Below, piece by piece: positions 39,963-51,426 of a stretch of 64,000 bases of DNA. The stretch spans positions 236,386,015-236,450,014 of the forward strand of contig NC_133332.1 of assembly GCF_042186555.1 (NCBI RefSeq). Reading direction: 5' to 3'. Source of the DNA: Aquarana catesbeiana (lineage: Eukaryota; Chordata; Amphibia; Anura; Ranidae). The notes under the pieces were generated by a model that saw only the letters and a program-made list of their open reading frames with translations, was not told where the DNA came from and did no database searches. Numbering within the stretch: position 1 is the stretch's first letter; each line of letters starts with the position of its first letter. A program made the position numbers and the translations under genes.

Positions 39963-40561
39963 AATATAGGGGATGTCTAGCTCAGTGGTAGATGCGTTTT
40001 CAGTGAGTTCTCAGACAACGGGAACTTCAGTTTAAGGGCGTGGTAGCCCACTTTTATTGAAAGTAACAAAAATGAAAGTTCATACACACATGGATTGCCC
40101 TCACAGGGGTTCTTCTCCAGCAGAAATACACTAAAGGAAAAGTGCCAATCCACCTGGCACTTAAGGCTCACTCAGCCTTGGGCACAGTACCTTGCTTCAC
40201 AGGCCCACTCCTGGCATCTAGGAGGGGGCTCTCCTGACGATCCAGGCTTTCACACTCCTCCAAGACTCATGGTCCCCTCTGGTCCCCAGGACTCTCTCTT
40301 CCAGTTGTCTCAGCTATGGTCTCCCTGACTCTCTCAGCTTGCCCAACTCTCTCAGTCCACTGACCTGGAACCTCTCCCACATAGAGTGCCATCTCAAGGA
40401 TATTGCCTGAGTTTTTAAACAGTAGCACACCTCCCTCCTGGCTGCAGAAACTGCTCCAACACCAGCTCCCCTGAGCTATGCTCAGATCTGCCTTAAAATG
40501 AGTCTGTGCACCTGGTCACACACACAACCCGCAAAACTTCTGGAAAGCCCAGACACAAGAC
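39961..40561 (-). repeat. LTR-like noncoding sequence (left flank of Harbinger copy 2)
   Basis: On minus it contains CAATAAAAGTGG (near 40050) and a long C/T-rich region. I see no gene. It is continuous with 48457-48660 once the Harbinger is removed. LTR identity is only suggested, because no partner copy is in the window. The plus-strand start (TAGCTCAGTGGTAG near 39973) looks like a tRNA A box but lacks a B box. Confidence 0.35.
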
Positions 40562-41357
40562 TAATGCCCCGTACACACGGTCGGATTTTCCTATGGACAA
40601 TGTCCGATCGGAGCGTGTTGTCGGAAATTCCGACCGTGTGTGGGCACCATCGGACATTTTCCATCGGATTTTCCGACACACAAAGTTGGACAGCAGGAGA
40701 TAAAATTTTCCGACAACAAAATCCGATCGCGTCAATTCCGACCGTGTGTGGCCTGTTCCAACGCACAAAGTGCCACGCATGCTCAGAAGAAATTCCGACA
40801 CGGGACAGCTCGTTCTGGTAAACTTAGCGTTCGCAATGGATACAGCACTTTCGTCACGCTGCAATGTAAAAAATGGTTTAATACAGCGCACTCTCTTCTT
40901 CTTTATAATGTGACAAGAATTAAGTAGTTTTGATGCTCATATTCACACACACTTCTCACAAAGTTTTATTTGTGTTTTTTTAGTGGGATTCCCTGAATAT
41001 ATTGTTATTAGTTGTCACATCTGACAGTTTTATATTTTTTATGTTTTTTTTTTTTTTTATTTTAAGCCTTTTTTTTTCTTTAATGTTTGGATTTTTTCCA
41101 AGGCTGATCTTTGTTCAATGTTATTTTTATTTTTACTCCAGAATATTTTTGTGTGTGTTTTGTGTGTCAAGTTACCCCAACACCATTGATATCTTTTATT
41201 ATTTAATCTCAAGGAGATTGTTTGTTGTTGGTGACCCTTGTTCATTTCACATTGTATATTTGAAATGTACCTGAATCCTCACAAACCAACTGTCCTTTTT
41301 GAAGTAAAACACATAGGAGAGTATAATTCAAAACAAAAATCCTTTATTAAGGGATCA

Positions 41358-41700
41358 GAACCAAACAAAGAGGAAGGCAACCTTGGATCAACAGCAGAAA
41401 TTAGTGAAGCCTGGGACCCCCATGGCAGACATCAATTCTTCAACATCAAAATTGGTGGCCTGAGGAGTCCATATGTAAGGGAGGGCAGTCTGGTCCGGGA
41501 TTCACAGAGACTCGGATAGCAGCAGATGACATCTGTGTCCGCAGGCTGTGGTACCACAAGAGGCTGCATCTTTTGGCCGACCAGACTGGATCCAGGGCAA
41601 TCACTCTCTGGTCTTCCTTTCACACTTCCTTCCGGGCTGTGGCTGTGCAGTTGGAGATGTGGCAGGAGGAGGAGGAGGACCATTCCAAAGCTGTGTGTGA
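41358..41700 (+). pseudogene. Inverted MADF-exon fragment in Harbinger copy 2
   Basis: Plus-strand reading gives IKIGGLRSPYVREG and further MADF-like pieces. It is antisense to the end of the MADF gene, as at 4230-4590 in copy 1. Frames are broken. Confidence 0.68.
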
Positions 41701-42409
41701 GGTGTAATTTGGCCCCTCACACCTTTCGCCAGAGCCTCAGATATGAGGGCCTCAAACATGGCTTTTTGGCAATGGCGACCCTAGGGGGGGGCAGAGGGGG
41801 CCCTGACCCCCCCAACATTATGCTGTGCCCCCCCATGTGCCCCCCCCCCCCCCCAAAAAAAAAAATTTTTTTTTTTTTACAAAAAATCAATGTTTAAGAG
41901 GGAGAGAGTCCCCAGTCAGCTCCTGCGGGTGATTCCTCCCCCCTCCCCTGCTCGCTGACACTGCATAATGCGAGCGTTCACACAACCACGGCCGCCTGAT
42001 CTGCTCCTTCACCTGCATCCTCATTGGCAGGGTGAAGAGCGAGTTGCAGGAAGGACTCCACCAGGACTTTCAGTTACTGAAAAAACAGACTGATTTCTCC
42101 CGTCCTTAGGACAGGAGGACCAGCCTGTAAATTCCAAGAGATGCCAGACCAGAGCTGTCAATAGCAGGGGCAGGACAGCAAGAGGAGGCTGGGGAACCCC
42201 ACAGTGGCAGAACACCAGGGCCCGGAGGCAAGACAACCTTTGCAACCCTGATAGTTCTCCCACTGCTTTGGATCCTTATATTTTCTTGATATGCTGGTGA
42301 CATATATCTCTTGTTTTCTGCCACCCTGGGGGACCCCAATACAGTAGGAAGGGAGCTCACTGCAGAACATGTGAAAGGGCCCGTTGTGGGGTCATAGTAA
42401 AGGGCCCCA

Positions 42410-42459
<50 letters not shown>

Positions 42460-43335
42460 TTTATAGTTGCCCCCCTACTTTTGTCCCTGTCCCCCCATGT
42501 GCCCCCCCTAAATTTGAAAGCTGGAGACGCCACTGCTTTTTGGCCCTCCTCCATCCTCTGCATTTTATATGCTATGAATGCAGCAATGTTCTCCTGCCTG
42601 GTGTGTGGTGCTCCCAGGACCTCTGTAGCCCTACAAAAAAATCTGATAGCCGCCTCCTCTAGGCCACTCCTCCTACTGCCACTTTTTCTTTCCAGGGGGG
42701 GTGGAGGGACCTGCAGATCAGCCAGCCGGCTCGGCCCGGCCACCTCCTGGCTGAGACTTCCCTGTGTATGAAAAAGGGACATAGTTGTAATGTTTTGCAT
42801 CATCAATCACAATCCTTAATTAGTACTCCCAACTAACATATAGTTCACATCATTGATTGGACAAGCAGAAATATTTAGAGGAATGCTATACCTGGCTCAA
42901 TCTGGGCTCCTCTACATGTGGCCTGGAAGGCCCAGGTTGGGCGTCAGAAGCCTCAGCCGGGGGGGAAGGAAGCGTGGAAGGAAGACTGGAGAGGGATGGC
43001 CTGGGTTCAGTCTGGCCTGCCAGAAAGTGCAGCCTGTCGTAGTACAACATCCTGGGGACATAGATGTCACCTGCTGCTCCGGATCTCTGTGAATCCAGGA
43101 CTTTATTGCGCTCCCTCAGATATGTGCTCCTCAGGCCACCAATGAAAATCTTTAAAAAAGTGATGTCTGCCGTGGGGATCACCTTCTTCACAATTTCACA
43201 CAATTGCTCCAGTGCTGCCTTCCTCTTTGTTTGGTTCTTGTAATGGGGGTGTTTAATCTCCCACAGACAGGGCAGTTCCCTTAGCATCTCTATGAAGACT
43301 GAAATGAAGTCCTTATCTTTCAGGACCATATCCAT
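41601..43335 (-). pseudogene. MADF-domain gene of Harbinger copy 2, split by a hAT MITE
   Basis: Exon 43335-42892 (148 codons: MDMVLKDKDFISVFIEMLREL..., IKHPHYKNQTKRKAALEQL, FIGGLRSTYLRERNK) holds the MADF domain. It splices (CAG|GTATAG, TACACAG acceptor) to an exon starting at 42761 (GSLSQEVAGPSRLADLQ). That exon runs to EEGQKA, where the hAT MITE (41770-42535) inserts. Coding resumes from 41769 to a TGA at 41601-41603. Apart from the MITE the frame looks continuous, so this was an intact gene until that insertion. The predicted role is DNA binding at the transposon ends or promoter, as for copy 1. Confidence 0.82.
41770..42535. mobile_element. hAT MITE, 766 bp, nested in the MADF gene
   Basis: Ends CAATGGCGACCCTAGG and GGAGACGCCACTG, flanked by 8-bp duplication CTTTTTGG (41762-41769 and 42536-42543). 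Contains a (TA)n tract at 42412-42456. No transposase. Near-identical sister at 37737-38439. Confidence 0.93.
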
Positions 43336-43626
43336 GTTCACTGCAAGACACAACACAAGACAAAGCCTAATGTCACACCAAACTCTCCTAATCTTGTTAC
43401 AATATAGGCCTCAATCTAGAAGCAGTATAGGCACAAGTTTGTCTCTTACCTTCGTTCTTACGATCGCCGCGTCCAATGCTCCTTCCTCCGCTCACAGATC
43501 AAACGTAATATGCATGCGTGTTACGCTTTATATACACTGCGCATGCGTGTAACTCCGCCCGCCCCTGACGTTCTTTCTAGTGTATTCCCCGCCCCTTTTC
43601 ATTCGGCGCAGTGGGGGAACAGCATG
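43336..43626. promoter_or_regulatory. Bidirectional promoter of Harbinger copy 2
   Basis: Contains GC boxes (CCGCCCGCCCC near 43556, CCCCGCCCC near 43589), GCGCATGCG (43540-43547) and, on minus, TATATAAA near 43530 directed at the MADF gene. A short noncoding first exon and intron (CTTGCAG acceptor) precede the MADF ATG at 43335. Organisation is the mirror of 2842-3131. Confidence 0.62.
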
Positions 43627-44937
43627 ATGGCGGACATACAGCAGGTGCGGGCTAATTGTAGCAACGAGGAGGAGGAGGAGGAAAGGGCGGATCCAGGCAC
43701 GTCCCGATCCAGAAGGAGACGTTTTAAGGCCACAAATATGTCGTTTGGGGAGATGTTGGAGATGGTCGACATCATGAGGAAGTCCGACTATGACGGAAAA
43801 TATGGGCCTTACCCCAACCCGAACATCCGAAAGGCCAAGATCATGGCGAAAGTGGTCAGGAGTCTTGAGCGGAATTTTGGGGTACGAAGGTCTAAAGATC
43901 AGCTCAGGAAGCGGTGGTCGGACCTGAAGTTGAGAGAGCCAGAGCAGTACCGAAAGATCCGGAGAGTGCTGCAAAAAAGTAAGTAGTTGTGCTGTGTTCC
44001 TATTCTTTCTGTCTTTATTACGTTCGTTCTGCTCCATATGCTTTTATTAGTTGTAACGTTTCAAAAGGTCAGCTTTAATGTTCATGGGCACATTATTCGT
44101 TCGTATCAAACATTTTTCTTTCGGCCTCTAGAACACCATTGTTTAGGCCATATGCATTTTCACACATTTTTGGGGGCCTACTTGGATGCCAAATATTTGT
44201 TTGTGTAGATGGGTTTGTTACTAGAATGAAATGCAAACTAGATTGTGTGTAAGGAGAGGACACTGAGCAGCTGTTTTCACATCTGGACACTGGAGCACTA
44301 GTGTGGGACACAAGAACACCATTTTTATTAGGGGGGGCCACACAGGTGCTCCAGTGTATACTATAGGGGGGGCTACATCTGTGAAGCTTGTACCAAACAG
44401 GTAAAGTATTGCAGCTTGACAAAGGGCAATAAAAAATATATATCTTGGAACTCTGCTAAAATAGACAATTGTACCCCACTTCCGAGCAATGTTTCCTATT
44501 TCTAGTTCTGCCATCAAATATCTGTGTGCTAAGTATACCATTTTTGTTTTACATAGGGGATAAAAGACTCCGAGGACACCCCTCATCCCAGGAGACCAGA
44601 GACCCCACCCTCTGGAAGAAGGGGAAATACCCCCAACCCAAGAAGCTGAGCAGGAGGAAGAAGAAGACGTGGTGGAGATTGGCACCACAACAGGTGAGTG
44701 TCTGCGACCACAGGCTCAGGTAAAAGAGATGGATGGTGGCAGATTTTTGAGACCTTTTTTTTTGTTCTTTATCTCTTTTTAGGTGATCGTGATCCAGAAC
44801 GCTTTACATCTGAAAGTGCCCAGATACTGATCGGGGAGATCATGGGGTGTAATCTCCAATTGCAAAACATCCAGCAACAAATCAGTGATGTTATTAAAAA
44901 AAATAATAACATCATTGATGTTTTGGGGCGAATTTAA
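43627..44937 (+). pseudogene. Myb/SANT-like gene of Harbinger copy 2, frameshifted in exon 2
   Basis: Exons are 43627-43978, 44557-44693 and 44783-44937, with the same splice junctions as copy 1. Exon 1 encodes the whole Myb/SANT-like domain (MSFGEMLEMVDIMRKSDYDG, then RSKDQLRKRWSDLKLRE) and is intact. The exons total 644 nt, not a multiple of three. Relative to copy 1, exon 2 carries a one-base gain in the proline-codon run near 44610 and the acceptor register also differs, so the acidic segment and the conserved TSESAQILIGEIMG end are out of frame. A truncated DNA-binding protein could still be made. Confidence 0.78.
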
Positions 44938-44985
44938 ACCCCACAAAATCACCTGTTTTATCGTACCAAACTTTTTTAAATGTTT

Positions 44986-45208
44986 AGAAAAGCCAAATTT
45001 GGAGGATGCACACAGTGTGGCAACATGTGCTATCTGCCATCACGGGAGATCAATGGACGCGTTTTGGGGGTGCAACCCCTTCCTCAATTATAAAGTAGCG
45101 TTGAGGAAGGGCTTGCTCCCCCCAAACACGTCCCTTGATCCCCCCTGATGGCAGATAGCACATGTTGACATTCGTAAATTGGTGTGCATCTTCCAAATTT
45201 GGCTTTTC
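44986..45208. repeat. Long inverted repeat between convergent genes, copy 2
   Basis: Arms begin AGCCAAATTTGGAGGATGCA and return as TGCATCTTCCAAATTTGGCT, with ATGTGCTATCTGCCATCA and its complement inside. Same structure and position as 1231-1460. Confidence 0.88.
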
Positions 45209-45803
45209 CAGGGGTGATTTCCCCCCATCTGAACGCTATATCAAACCCAGTTCCTAAATACTGATGTCTGATATTGCCTTCAGGTTTTACCTAATGTGAA
45301 CTTTGTAAGTTCAAGTTTTTTGGCTTTCTTGTTGGTTTTACACAGGCCTGTTTTATCTGAAATGGATATTTTGATTTTTCATAATGCTACTGCAAACATT
45401 GTTATACAACAAACATGTTGGTTTGTTTTAAAAACCTTTGGTAAATGCACATGTGATTGTGCAGGTATAAAAAAGTGCCTTACTCAAGAATGTGTGGATT
45501 ATTGTCTCAACACTACAACACTTTTGGGTGATGTAATTGTTGTTTTATGCAAAAATGGGGGTTATTTCCTAAGGGCAAATCCTCTTTGCACTACAAGTGC
45601 AGGTTCAGTGCAGTTGCAAGTGCACTTGTAGTGAAATGTGTTTTTGCATTTAGGAAGTACCAGCCAACACTGTTTTTTATAAGGTTACCCAATCACGACA
45701 TTTTCTGCACTCAACACATTTCTGTCAGGGTCAGCTAAAACAAACACAAGCAGTAAATGTCCACCAAGAATTTCTTTTGGTTGTTTTTTATTTGAAAAAG
45801 GTG

Positions 45804-47979
45804 TCATAGATTGTCTGACATATTGATAGCCCCCCTACCCGCAAAGAACTCCAGGTAGCGTAACCGGACATCACGGGCATTCAGGGAGGGCAAGCCAGGA
45901 CGGCCACTTTCAAGCGCCGTCAGTGTTGATGGATTAGGGATTCCGGCCTCAGGCCCAACTGAGCCAGCATAGTTGGCTGAATGTTTTCTTAAAAAATTAT
46001 GGAGAACACAGCAGGCAAGTATTATATGGTTCAGTTTATACTCCGCCATATGGATGGGTGTCATAAATAATCGGAACCGGCTGGCCAGGATTCCAAATGT
46101 GTTCTCCACCACTCTTTGGGCTCTGGCCAGCCGGTAATTAAAAACCCTCTGTTCCGGGGTGAGGGTCCTCATCGGGAATGGCCGCATCAGGTGGTCCCCC
46201 GGCGCAAATGCTTTATCAGCAACGAACACAAATGGGAGACCTTCAACATTGTCCTCTGGAGGTGGCAAGTCCAAGCTGCCATTCTGGAGACGCCTGTAGA
46301 ACTCCATCTGGGCGATCACTCCACCATCGGACATCCGGCCATTCTTCCCCACGTCCACATACAAGAACTCGTAATTAGCCGACACCACCGCCAACATCAC
46401 TATACTATTAAACCCCTTGTAATTATAATAGTACGACCCCGAGTTGGGTGGTAGGACGATGTGGACGTGTTTCCCATCAATTGCCCCTCCGCAGTTAGGA
46501 AAGTCCCACCGCTGGGCAAAGTGGGAGGCCACAGTCTGCCATTCCTGTGGCGTTGAAGGAAACTGTTGAGGAAAAAAAAATAAACCTTACTATTTTTTCA
46601 CAGAAACATGGCAAGCAGATTAGACACAAACATTATGGGGCAACCTCCAGATAGCATTTACTAAGGGGAATTTAACAAGGCCAAAGTATAAGGTACACCT
46701 ATCATATTCCCCCTCCCCCCTCTCATGGGCCATTTCTAACATTATAGGGGGGTAACTCTTGGACAGGTAACCCTCTTCACTTCATTGAGAGATGAATGCC
46801 TAAATACAGGGTATTACTTGGAACAGCCCCTCCTTAGTTACACTATTGGCAGACCACTGGACAGGTAAGAAGTGTCATAATACAAAGATATAAATACACA
46901 TTGTACACATTTGAGGACATTTGAACATTCTGCTATTACCTATCAAGATAATAATAGGATACAAAAACTTTAAACAGTACCATTGGAAAGTATACAGGCA
47001 GGCCCTTGCACTACATGCTTTGGGGAATTCATCCATAAATCTGACCAGTAAAGAGATGGGTATAGTGTGTATGGGTTTGGCAAAGTCAGCAGATAGATGA
47101 TTGAGGATAGAGAATTGTGATCAGCTGACTTAGCAGTTGGGGGAGGGGGGGTTACCAAAAATTTGGGGACACCACAAAAAAAGCCTCTGGCACTCTGCCT
47201 GAATTTAAATAAAAAATAACATTTCCAAACATTTTAGGGGGTGTTTGGGGTAAAGCACTACTATGGAGCTGATAAAATACATTGTTAAGTGACTACATGA
47301 GGTGAATATAGGGCAGGAGACACCATGCTGGGGAGGTTATTGAAGGGCAAATATGTATGAAGGACCTAAAATAATAATGACATAAAAATTCAGCATGCAT
47401 GAGGACAAAGGGGACATTCACAGCATATTACAATCATGGTAATTAGGGAATGAGGAAAGAAATACAATATATTATCAAACATTCAATACAATAAAATGTG
47501 ATATAAAAGGATAAAAATCTTACCTTCATATACTCCTTCTGCAGGACCTGGATGATGGCAGAACAGGTCTCTGGGATGATGATACCCAGAGCCTGGGGGG
47601 AGATGCCTGTCGAGAACTTCAAGTCCTGCAGACTTCTCCCTGTGGCCAAATACCGCAAGGTAGCGACCAACCTCTGCTCCGGAGTGATGGCTTGCCTCAT
47701 GCAGGTATCCTGCCTGCTAATATAGGGGGTCAGCGAAGCCAACAAACGGTGAAATACGGGGTCCGTCATCCTGAGAAAGTTCCTGAAATCATCAGGATTA
47801 TTCTCACGGATCTCACGGAGCAAAGGCATATGACAGAACTGGTCACGCTGAAGCAACCAATTCTTGGTCCATGAAATCCTCCCCACCCTGTTCATGGACT
47901 GGACTTGTGTCAAGGTCAGGACCCCAACACCAAGCCCCCGCACAGCACGAACTCTACGAGGAGTATGCATACGAAACAT
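45804..47979 (-). CDS. Harbinger DDE transposase, intact, 2 exons
   Basis: Exon 1 is 47979-47524 (152 codons) and exon 2 is 46562-45804. The 961-bp intron has GT-AG ends (ATGAAG|GTAAGA, CAACAG). The joined ORF is 404 residues, a normal HARBI1-type length. The N-terminal part (REIRENNPDDFRNFLRMTDPVFHRLLASL, then TPEQRLVATLRYLATG and a helix-turn-helix-like FSTGISPQALGIII) matches the family. The catalytic core has D181 in GAIDGKH, the D222...D231 block (VDVGKNGRMSDGG) and E305 in VVENTFG. It cuts and joins transposon ends at 3-bp TWA targets. The start at 47979 is the first ATG; a second lies three codons on. No disruption was found, so it may be functional. It converges on the Myb-like gene. 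The intron (46563-47523) holds no gene. Confidence 0.92.
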
Positions 47980-48456
47980 GGCTAGAAAACGGTCGGCTGC
48001 TCAGAACGAAGTAACAGAACGCACTGAAGAACAGCAAGGCCTGTGAAGAGCGACCTGAAAAACAGCAACGAGCAGGCAAGATCACACAGAAAACTCCGAT
48101 ACGAACTGACTGCACGCACTGAAGAGCAGATACAAACCCACAAGCACAAACTGAACATCAGAAAACGATCTGAAAGCCACGAGTCTGAAAAAGCGCGAAT
48201 CGTCTCTCACCAAACTTTTACTAACACGAGATTAGCAAAAGGAGCTCAAAGGGTGCCGCGCTTGGTTCTGAACCGGCCTTTTCTAGTCTCGTCGTACGTG
48301 GTGTACGTCACCGCGTTGTTGGCGATCGGAAATTCCGACAACTTTGTGCGACCGTGTGTAGGCAAAACAAGTTTGAGCCAACATCCGTCTGAAAAAATCC
48401 TAGGATTTTGTTGTCGGAATGTCCGAACAAAGTCCGACTGTGTGTACGGGGCATAA

Positions 48457-48617
48457 AGACTCCATCCCTCCCAATGTTCTTTGAAGTCTTCAAGTTTCCA
48501 GCCCCCAATCCAGACTGACAAAATCCTGAAGATAAAAGACTTAAAGCATAGTTTTTTCTGCTCACCAATCATCTGCTGGAACTTCTCAAACTGCCTCTTT
48601 GAGAGTCCTGTATCCAT
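48457..48617 (-). CDS. Small ORF ending at the Harbinger insertion site
   Basis: A minus-strand frame reads MDTGLSKRQFEKFQQMIGEQ... to FKEHWEGWSL, 54 residues. With the Harbinger removed, the next codon would be TAG, formed across the target duplication. The frame is open upstream of the ATG to the (TA)n tract. Unrecognised; probably the end of an older element's protein. Confidence 0.35.
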
Positions 48618-48656
48618 TTTACACTCTTTTTCACTGAGACAGGGGCTCTCACTCTC

Positions 48657-48660
<4 letters not shown>

Positions 48661-48728
<68 letters not shown>
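48661..48728. repeat. (TA)n microsatellite
   Basis: 34 uninterrupted TA units immediately left of the hAT copy 2 target duplication. Confidence 0.95.
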
Positions 48729-48729
<1 letters not shown>

Positions 48730-49724
48730 TAGACTGTAGGGATGAGCCGAACACCCCCCGGTTCGGTTCGCACCAGAACCTGTGAACGGACCGAAAATTC
48801 ACGCAAACTTTAGAACCCCATTGAAGTCTATGGTACTCGAACGTTCGAAATCAAAAGTGCTAATTTTAAAGGCTAATTTACATGGTATTGTCCTAAAAAG
48901 GGTTTGGGGACCCGAGCAGTGATTTTAATGATGCTTAAAGTGAAAAAAAAGGTGAAATATTCTTTTAAATATCGTACCTGGGGGGTGTCTATAGTATGCC
49001 TGTAAAGTGGCGCGTGTTTCCCGTGCTTAGAATAGTCCCTGCACAAAATGACATTTTTAAAGGAATAAAAGTCATTTTAAAATGGCTTACTGCTTTAATG
49101 TATTGTCCGGTCCCGGTAATATGGATTAAAATCAGTGAGACAAATGGCATGGGTACCACCCCCCCAGTCCATTACCAGGCCCTTTGGGTCTTGTATGGAT
49201 ATTAAAGGGACCCCCGCAGCTAAATTAAAAAAAGGAAAGGCGTGGGGCCCTAGGCCCTCTGAAGAGCAGTATACAGGCGGTGCAAACAAGACAGGGACTG
49301 TAGGTTTGTTGTTAAGTAGAATCTGTTTGTAATTTTGAACTGGTACATTTTTAAAGTGTAGCTCCAGCCAAAAAAACTATTTTTAAGCTTTTTGGAAAAC
49401 ATAGGGAAGGGTTTTCACCCCTGTAACATTTGTTTTGCTGTCTGTGCACCTCTTCAGAAGACTTCACCTCACTTTCTGTCCCAATGACAAATTTTTTTGG
49501 AAAATTTGGGGATTTTAGTGAAACAAGGATTGGTGATAAAGCATCAGTGAAGAGGAGACACGTTTTTCCCATATTAACTCTTACAGGAGAGAATTTCCCT
49601 TCCTAGGGGTAGATTTCATCTCACTTCCTGTTGTCTCCTTCCGTTTGCAAGTAGGAGTCGTTTGTAAGTTGGATGTTTGAAAGTAGGGGCCTGCCCTATA
49701 TACTCTGCAGAAATTGGGGCCTTA

Positions 49725-50580
49725 GGTGTTGGTGTTGCCACAACACTGTAAGCCCTTACAGTTACTCTTGGTGGGCGCAGGAACGGGCTCTGCTGTGAAA
49801 TATTAGATCAAGAATTGTAATTACATGCCCCTGTTGAACAGGGTCAGAAAAATTGGGCCTTTGGTGGTGGTGGTGGTGGTGCTGGTGCCACAACACTGTA
49901 AGTCCTCACAGTTACTCTTGGTGGGTGCAGAAATGGGCCCTGCTGTGAAATATTAGATCAAGAATTGTAATTACATGTCCCTGTTGAACAGGGGCAGAAA
50001 AATTGGGCCCTAGGCACTGGTGCCACAACACTGCAAACCCTCACGGATACTCTAGTTGGAGCGCAGGAATGAGCCCTCCTGTAAAATATTGCAACAAAAA
50101 TTGTAACTACACGCCCCTGCTAAACAGGGGCTGAAAAATTGGGCCTTAGGCACTGGTGCTGGTGCCACAACACTGCAACCTCTCACAGATACTCTAGTTG
50201 GAGCACAGGAACGAGCCCTGCTGCAAGGTATTGCATCAAAAATTGTAATTACACGCCCCTGTTAAACAGGAGTTGAAAAATTGGGCCTTAGGCACTGGTG
50301 CTGGTGCCACAACACTGCAACCCCTCACAGATATTCTAGTTGGAGCGCAGGAACAAGCCCTGCTGCAAAGTATTTCATCAAAAATTTGAATTACACGGGC
50401 CTTAGGCACTGGTGCTGGTGCCACAACACTGCAACCCCTCACATATACTCTAGTTGAGTGCAGCAACGAACCCACCTTGCAAACTATTGCATCAAAAATT
50501 GTAATTACACGCCCCTGTTAAACAGGGGCTGAAAAATTGGGCCTTAGCCACTGGTGGCGGCGCCCAGAACCAAAAATATT
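49725..50580. repeat. Tandem repeat of ~115-150-bp units in hAT copy 2
   Basis: About six units start GGTGCCACAACACTG (near 49737, 49887, 50022, 50164, 50305, 50420). Each contains TCACAGNTACTCTAGTTGGA and an ATTACACGCCCCTGTT-type block. Confidence 0.85.
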
Positions 50581-50650
50581 CTTACAAGCTATCAGCATGA
50601 TCATTGAGGAGGAAGAGAATAGTCACTCAGCATAACAGGATAGTCACTCA

Positions 50651-51382
50651 TAGACATGTGCATTCGTTTTCGTCCGAATGCATTTTCGTCCAAATTTCAG
50701 GTATTTTCGTTATCGTTTTAATAAATGATAACGAAAGTGCAGAATCCAAAAAATGAAAGATCCGACATAAACAAATGCTTTATTTCCGTTTTCGTTGCTA
50801 CAACAGTTCGATATAGATAGGAGATTCGACATGATGATGACAATAATAATCTGTGTCCATCAAACCTGTGGTCGAATGTGACTAACCTTATCTCTATTAG
50901 TCCAAGATTATTCTACATAGAGAGAAAAGATTCTACATAGAGAGAAAAGATTTGACGCAGGGGAGAAAGATTCAACGTAGGGGAGAAAAGATTCGACATA
51001 GGGGAGAAAAGATAAATAAAAATAATGATGATGATGAATGTTATTGGCTGATTGTAACCAAAGAGGAGGAGCAGTAAAATAGCTAGAACTACACACGTAC
51101 TTTGGCTTATGGTGTCTGTTGAAAGTTCTAAGAAGATTCGACGGAGCAGGTAAACTATACGGCGTCGTACAGTTTAGCTGCTCCGTCGAATCTTCTTTGA
51201 ACATTCAACAGATACCATAAGCCTTCAATGACAGATTCGACCTTAATTTGGATTATTGGACGAATGCAATTTTTAACGAAAAACAAAATAAATAAAAACA
51301 AATTTCAGGAGTAACTAAATAAATTTATTTTTCAGACGAAAACGAAATTCCGAAACGAAATATTTCAGTGTGCACATGTCTA
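50651..51382. mobile_element. hAT MITE nested in hAT copy 2, 732 bp
   Basis: Ends TAGACATGTGCATTCG and GTGTGCACATGTCTA, flanked by 8-bp duplication GTCACTCA (50643-50650 and 51383-51390). Contains a hairpin at about 51110-51219 (GAAGATTCGACGGAGCAG and complement) and short tandem AGGGGAGAAAAGATTCGACA-type units at 50910-51010. No transposase. Confidence 0.93.
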
Positions 51383-51426
51383 GTCACTCAGCATCAGCAT
51401 AGGCAGTCTTAAAGGGATCTGACATT

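Larger units (their letters stand above)
40565..48453 (-). mobile_element. PIF/Harbinger transposon, copy 2, complete
   Basis: Terminal inverted repeats TGCCCCGTACACACGGTCGG and its partner ACTGTGTGTACGGGGCA are flanked by TAA at 40562-40564 and 48454-48456. 7.9 kb including a nested 766-bp hAT MITE. Genes are MADF (-), Myb-like (+) and DDE transposase (-, intact). Orientation is inverted relative to copy 1, with the same gene order. Confidence 0.95.

Noticed and set aside
39964..40035. tRNA-like start (GGGGATGTCTAGCTCAGTGGTAG)
   Set aside because: It has an A-box-like stretch, but no cloverleaf can be drawn and no GGTTCGANTCC B box follows at the proper distance. At most a decayed SINE head.
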